This document shows positions 6,578-8,980 of a DNA stretch of 8,980 nt, piece after piece; the stretch's first letter is position 1, and each line of letters begins with the position of its first letter. The notes beneath the pieces were generated by a model. It was not told the origin of the DNA. It was given only the letters and a program-made list of their open reading frames with translations, and did no database searches. A program made the position numbers and the translations under genes. The stretch is from contig WFUY01000242.1 in assembly GCA_015484715.1 (NCBI GenBank), forward strand, positions 1 through 8,980, given 5' to 3'. Source of the stretch: Thermoflexales bacterium (GTDB lineage: Bacteria > Chloroflexota > Anaerolineae > S140-20).

Positions 6578-7933
6578 TTATACCCCGAGTTCGTTGCGCC
6601 ATCGGCCCAGCAGGATGCAGGCATTCTGGCCGCCGAAGCCGAAGGAGTTGGAGAGGGTCACGTCTACCCGGGCTTCACGGGCTCGATTGGGCACATAGTC
6701 CAGATCGCACTGGGGATCCGGCGTCTCGTAGTTGGCCGTGGGATGGATGCGCTGGTCGCGCAAGGTCAGCACGCAGACCACCGCCTCGAAGGCGCCGGCC
6801 GCGCCCAGCATGTGACCGGTCATAGACTTGGTGGCGCTGACGGGGATGTCGTAGGCCCGCTCGCCCAGGGCCATCTTGATCGCCTCGGTCTCCACGATGT
6901 CGCCCAGAGGCGTGGAGGTGGCGTGGGCGTTGATGTAGTCCACATCTTCGGGGCCCAGCCCGGCCGAGGCCAGGGCCCGCTGCATGGCCAGGGCTTGCCA
7001 GCGGGCGGTGGGTGCGGTGATGTGGTTGGCGTCCGACGTCCCCGCCCATCCCAGCACCTCGGCATAGATGCGGGCGCTTCGGGCCAGGGCGTGGTCCAGC
7101 CGTTCCAGGATGAGCACGGCTGCCCCCTCTCCCGGCACCATCCCGTCCCGATCCGCGTCGAAGGGACGACAGGCCCGCTCTGGCGCGTCGTTGCGCTTGG
7201 AGAGCACGCCCGTGGCGGTATAGCTGGCGATGGCGATCTCGCTGTCGCAGGCCTCAGCACCACCGGCCAGGACCACGTCCACGTCTCCTCGCAAGATCGC
7301 CTCAGCCGCCTCACCCAGGGCCTGGGTGCCGGAGGCGCAGGCGGTGACGATGGTGGCGTTGTAGCCGGTCAGGCCGAAGGTGCGGGCCACATGGTAGGCA
7401 GCGATGTTGGGCCAGACGGCGGTGAAGGTGATGGGCGAGATACGCTGGCCGCCCAACAAGCGCCGCATAGCCCGCTCCGTCTCGATGATCCCGCCACCGA
7501 TGGCCGTCCCCAAGATCACCCCCACCCGGGTGCGATCCTCATCCTCCAACCTCAGCCCGGCATCCTGCACCGCCATCGTTGCGGCGGCGACGGCGAACTG
7601 GCTGGACTCCGTCATCCGGCGGGCTTCCTTGCGGCTGATGTAGGCCAAGGGGTCGAAACCTCGGATCTCCCCGACGACTCGGTTAGGGTAGCGCTCGATG
7701 TTGGGGATGTGCTCGGCCAAGCGGGTGCCGGAGCGCCCGGCCAGCAGCGCCTGCCAGCTCTCCTCGGCCGTCAACCCCACGGGGGAGATGGCTCCCACCC
7801 CGGTGATGACGACCCGGCGAGAGGGCGGGCGTTCCCAGGATGGAGCCGGCCGGCCCAGGGGGCGGCCGCAAGCCAAACAGTAGCGGGCTTCGTCGGGGTT
7901 CGCGGTACGACAGGTGGCGCAGCGTTGGGTCAT
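6578..7933 (-). CDS. fabF: Beta-ketoacyl-ACP synthase II with N-terminal zinc ribbon
   Basis: A 451-residue thiolase-fold condensing enzyme that elongates acyl-ACP with malonyl-ACP in fatty acid synthesis. The KAS II domain runs from about residue 39 (RRVVITGVGAISPVG) to about 443. The catalytic triad is intact: Cys199 in TACASGTQAL, His337 in NAHATSTPLGD and His374 in KSMTGHMLGAAGA, with Lys369 just before it. The Gly-rich C-terminal SFGFGGQNA motif is present. Unusually, residues 5-22 form a zinc ribbon (C5-X2-C8 and C19-X2-C22, ending ACGRPLG) not found in E. coli FabF, and this accounts for the extra length of about 40 residues. The start is supported by AAGGGGG (minus strand, 7947-7941), 7 nt before the ATG, and by a promoter at 7979-8007. 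No other fab, acpP or polyketide genes are adjacent, so the exact pathway (primary lipid or a specialised acyl product) is open. The fabF symbol is by family, not by proven function. Confidence 0.88.
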   Translation of the reverse strand: MTQRCATCRTANPDEARYCLACGRPLGRPAPSWERPPSRRVVITGVGAISPVGLTAEESWQALLAGRSGTRLAEHIPNIERYPNRVVGEIRGFDPLAYISRKEARRMTESSQFAVAAATMAVQDAGLRLEDEDRTRVGVILGTAIGGGIIETERAMRRLLGGQRISPITFTAVWPNIAAYHVARTFGLTGYNATIVTACASGTQALGEAAEAILRGDVDVVLAGGAEACDSEIAIASYTATGVLSKRNDAPERACRPFDADRDGMVPGEGAAVLILERLDHALARSARIYAEVLGWAGTSDANHITAPTARWQALAMQRALASAGLGPEDVDYINAHATSTPLGDIVETEAIKMALGERAYDIPVSATKSMTGHMLGAAGAFEAVVCVLTLRDQRIHPTANYETPDPQCDLDYVPNRAREARVDVTLSNSFGFGGQNACILLGRWRNELGV

Positions 7934-7978
7934 CGCTTGTCCCCCTTTCTACGTAGACGGACGCTCCTAGCAGGCAGG

Positions 7979-8007
7979 ATTGTACTTCAGGCTCCCCGAA
8001 GAGGCAA
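7979..8007 (-). promoter_or_regulatory. Predicted sigma70-type promoter of the ketoacyl synthase gene
   Basis: On the minus strand, -35 TTGCCT (8007-8002) and -10 TACAAT (7984-7979) are 17 nt apart. The start site would be near 7972, giving a leader of about 39 nt. It is nearly a copy of the promoter at 291-319: 24 of 29 positions agree, including parts of the spacer. Within the spacer CTTC and GAAG form an inverted repeat. Confidence 0.6.
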
Positions 8008-8023
8008 GGTCTTCACCGGGCAA

Positions 8024-8174
8024 GGGATCGTGAAAAAGTTCGATCCTCGTAACGGTTCACCCTCCCGCAGGTTAGGCGCGTTTCCGACGCGAAACCGTGC
8101 TTCAAATAGCCCATCGGGGCTGAAAGCACCCTCGACCGGTGACCTGTGGGAGAGTAGGTTGATAGATACCCCGG
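8024..8174 (+). ncRNA. Candidate structured non-coding RNA of unknown family
   Basis: The noncoding stretch between two divergent promoters folds strikingly. A hairpin GGATCG (8025-8030)/CGATCC (8041-8046) comes first. Then a 12-bp long-range helix pairs 8062-8073 (CTCCCGCAGGTT) with 8141-8152 (GACCTGTGGGAG). Inside it lie a 5-bp hairpin CGCGT/ACGCG (8077-8091, loop TTCCG) and a hairpin of about 12 bp at 8097-8129 (GTGCTTC/GAAAGCAC with one bulge, then AGCCC/GGGCT with loop ATCG). A possible pseudoknot pairs CGGTT (8053-8057) with GACCG (8134-8138). Two pairs in the long helix are G-T, which pair as RNA only if the plus strand is transcribed. No promoter for it is evident. The family is not identified; a transposon-type guide RNA (HEARO/omega RNA) or a leader RNA are guesses. 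Confidence 0.45.
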
Positions 8175-8192
8175 AAAAATGACGTTCATCCC

Positions 8193-8222
8193 TTGACAGC
8201 GAGGTGGGTCGTGACGTATAAT
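8193..8222 (+). promoter_or_regulatory. Consensus sigma70 promoter of the GntR-type regulator
   Basis: TTGACA (8193-8198) and TATAAT (8217-8222) are both perfect consensus hexamers, with an 18-nt spacer. Transcription should begin near 8229. This decides the gene's start codon: the in-frame ATG at 8221 overlaps the -10 box and would lie outside the transcript, so GTG 8260 is preferred. GGGAG at 8248-8252 lies 7 nt before it. Confidence 0.8.
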
Positions 8223-8227
8223 GGACC

Positions 8228-8243
8228 TGTCTGACATCCGACA
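8228..8243 (+). promoter_or_regulatory. Possible autoregulatory operator at the start site of the GntR gene
   Basis: TGTC-T-GACA (8228-8236) is a short inverted repeat, followed by a further GACA at 8240-8243. It sits on the predicted transcription start. GntR/HutC regulators often bind TGTC/GACA-like dyads at their own promoters. The arms are short, so this could be chance. Confidence 0.35.
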
Positions 8244-8259
8244 AGTTGGGAGCGCCAGC

Positions 8260-8980
8260 GTGAAACCGATAGCCTCTTTGAGGCGGGACCCCCGTCCGCT
8301 CTACCTTCGGATTGAAGAAGCCCTGAACGACCTCCTGGCTCAGATGGAGGCCGGCGAACAACTCCCCTCTGAGCCCAAGCTGGCCCGCCAACTGGGTGTC
8401 TCCCGTTCCACATTGCGGGAGGCCCTGCGCTCGTTTGAAGAACGCGGGCTGGTGATCCGCAAGCAGGGCATCGGCACCTTTGTCAACACCCCGCGTCCCC
8501 TCATCCCCAGTGGCCTGGAGACGCTGGAGAGCGTGGATGTGCTGGCCCGCCGTATGGGACTGCAATGCGAGACGGAGGACCTGGTCATCGAACGGGTTCC
8601 CGCCAGCACCGAGGCGGCCCGGGCGCTGGGCTTGTCTCCCGGCAGCAGCCTGATCCAGGTCGCCCGCCTCAAGACGACGGACGGGGTGCCGGTGGCCTAC
8701 ATAGTGGACAACGTGCCGACGACGCTGGTTAGCCTGGAGGCCCTGCAGGCCGACTTCGAGGGCTCGGTGCTGGACTACTTGCGCACCCACGCCACACCGC
8801 CTCCTGCCTACGCCCGGGCCAACATCATCCCCACGCGGGCCGGCCCCCTGAGCACCGTCCTGCGGGTGCGCCCTGATGCCGTCCTCCTGCTCCTGGAAGA
8901 GGTGCTTTACGGCCAGGACCACACCCCGATGGACTATTCCCGGAACTACTTCGTCCCTTCCTACTTCCGCTTCCATGTAG
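8260..8980 (+). CDS. GntR-family (HutC/UTRA) transcriptional regulator, 3' end cut
   Basis: A frame of 240 codons runs off the right edge. Residues about 12-76 form the winged helix-turn-helix of GntR proteins, with the signature LPSEPKLARQLGVSRSTLRE, then LRSFEERGLVIRKQGIGTFV as the recognition helix end and wing. Residues about 90-240 fit a UTRA effector-binding domain (ERVPASTEAARALGLSPGS, later VLLLLEEVLYGQD and DYSRNYFVPSYFRFHV). This domain normally binds a small metabolite and releases DNA. The frame ends at a point where HutC-type proteins are nearly complete, so only a few residues are probably missing. Targets and ligand are unknown. The gene is divergent from the ketoacyl synthase gene but more than 300 nt from it, and what follows downstream is not visible. 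HutC members often control an adjacent sugar, amino-sugar or amino-acid operon, which would lie to the right. The start at GTG 8260 is set by the promoter position. Confidence 0.88.
   Translation, partial: MKPIASLRRDPRPLYLRIEEALNDLLAQMEAGEQLPSEPKLARQLGVSRSTLREALRSFEERGLVIRKQGIGTFVNTPRPLIPSGLETLESVDVLARRMGLQCETEDLVIERVPASTEAARALGLSPGSSLIQVARLKTTDGVPVAYIVDNVPTTLVSLEALQADFEGSVLDYLRTHATPPPAYARANIIPTRAGPLSTVLRVRPDAVLLLLEEVLYGQDHTPMDYSRNYFVPSYFRFHV

Noticed and set aside
8080..8174. Possible 5S rRNA gene suggested by GTGGGAGAGTAGGT
   Set aside because: The 5' half, helix I pairing partner and loop C consensus are missing, and the string instead pairs in a 12-bp helix with 8062-8073.
6557..8182. 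541-codon open frame on the plus strand opposite the ketoacyl synthase gene
   Set aside because: It is antisense to a complete, motif-rich KAS II gene. It has low-complexity composition and no recognisable domain, and long antisense frames are expected at this GC content.
7987..8976. 329-codon minus-strand frame and a 74-codon frame (8013-8237) across the intergenic region and the GntR gene
   Set aside because: Both run antisense to the GntR gene and through the folded noncoding element, and show no domain or ribosome site.
1..8980. CRISPR arrays, tRNA genes, insertion sequences
   Set aside because: No regularly spaced repeats, cloverleaf sequences, transposase genes or terminal inverted repeats could be recognised.

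Overview
The window is high-GC bacterial DNA with densely packed genes. The order of a YacL-type PIN-TRAM gene, cysS and rlmB, plus a large multihaem cytochrome and a HutC-type GntR regulator, suggests a Gram-positive-related or Chloroflexota-like bacterium, possibly Anaerolineae. That placement is inferred from gene content and protein style, not proven. TGA is used as a normal stop by several genes here, so the standard bacterial code applies.

Layout. (1) 1-197: the 3' end of a surface protein with a Pro/Thr-rich stalk and a C-terminal membrane anchor. (2) 198-439: a gap with one good promoter (291-319) and short GC-rich repeats. (3) 440-3749, plus strand: a tight housekeeping operon of a membrane PIN-TRAM protein, cysteinyl-tRNA synthetase and an RlmB-type 23S rRNA methyltransferase. 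(4) 3754-6411, minus strand, convergent with rlmB by 4 nt: one long reading frame for an octahaem cytochrome c fused to a formate-dehydrogenase-gamma-like cytochrome b, interrupted by a single in-frame TGA at codon 124. (5) 6412-6577: its regulatory region, with a strong Shine-Dalgarno and a CRP/FNR-type dyad centred exactly at -41.5 from a predicted start site. (6) 6578-7933, minus strand: a ketoacyl-ACP synthase II with an N-terminal zinc ribbon. (7) 7934-8259: a divergent intergenic region holding the fabF promoter, a candidate structured RNA and a near-perfect sigma70 promoter. (8) 8260-8980: a GntR/HutC regulator cut by the window edge.

The most interesting points are, first, the in-frame TGA in the cytochrome, followed at SECIS-like distance by a 7-bp stem with an AGTT loop (selenocysteine, nonsense mutation or sequencing error). 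Second is the roughly 150-nt folded element at 8024-8174, with a 12-bp long-range helix enclosing two hairpins. Third is the likely CRP/FNR-family control of the cytochrome. The cytochrome probably exchanges electrons between the quinone pool and an unknown extracytoplasmic substrate.
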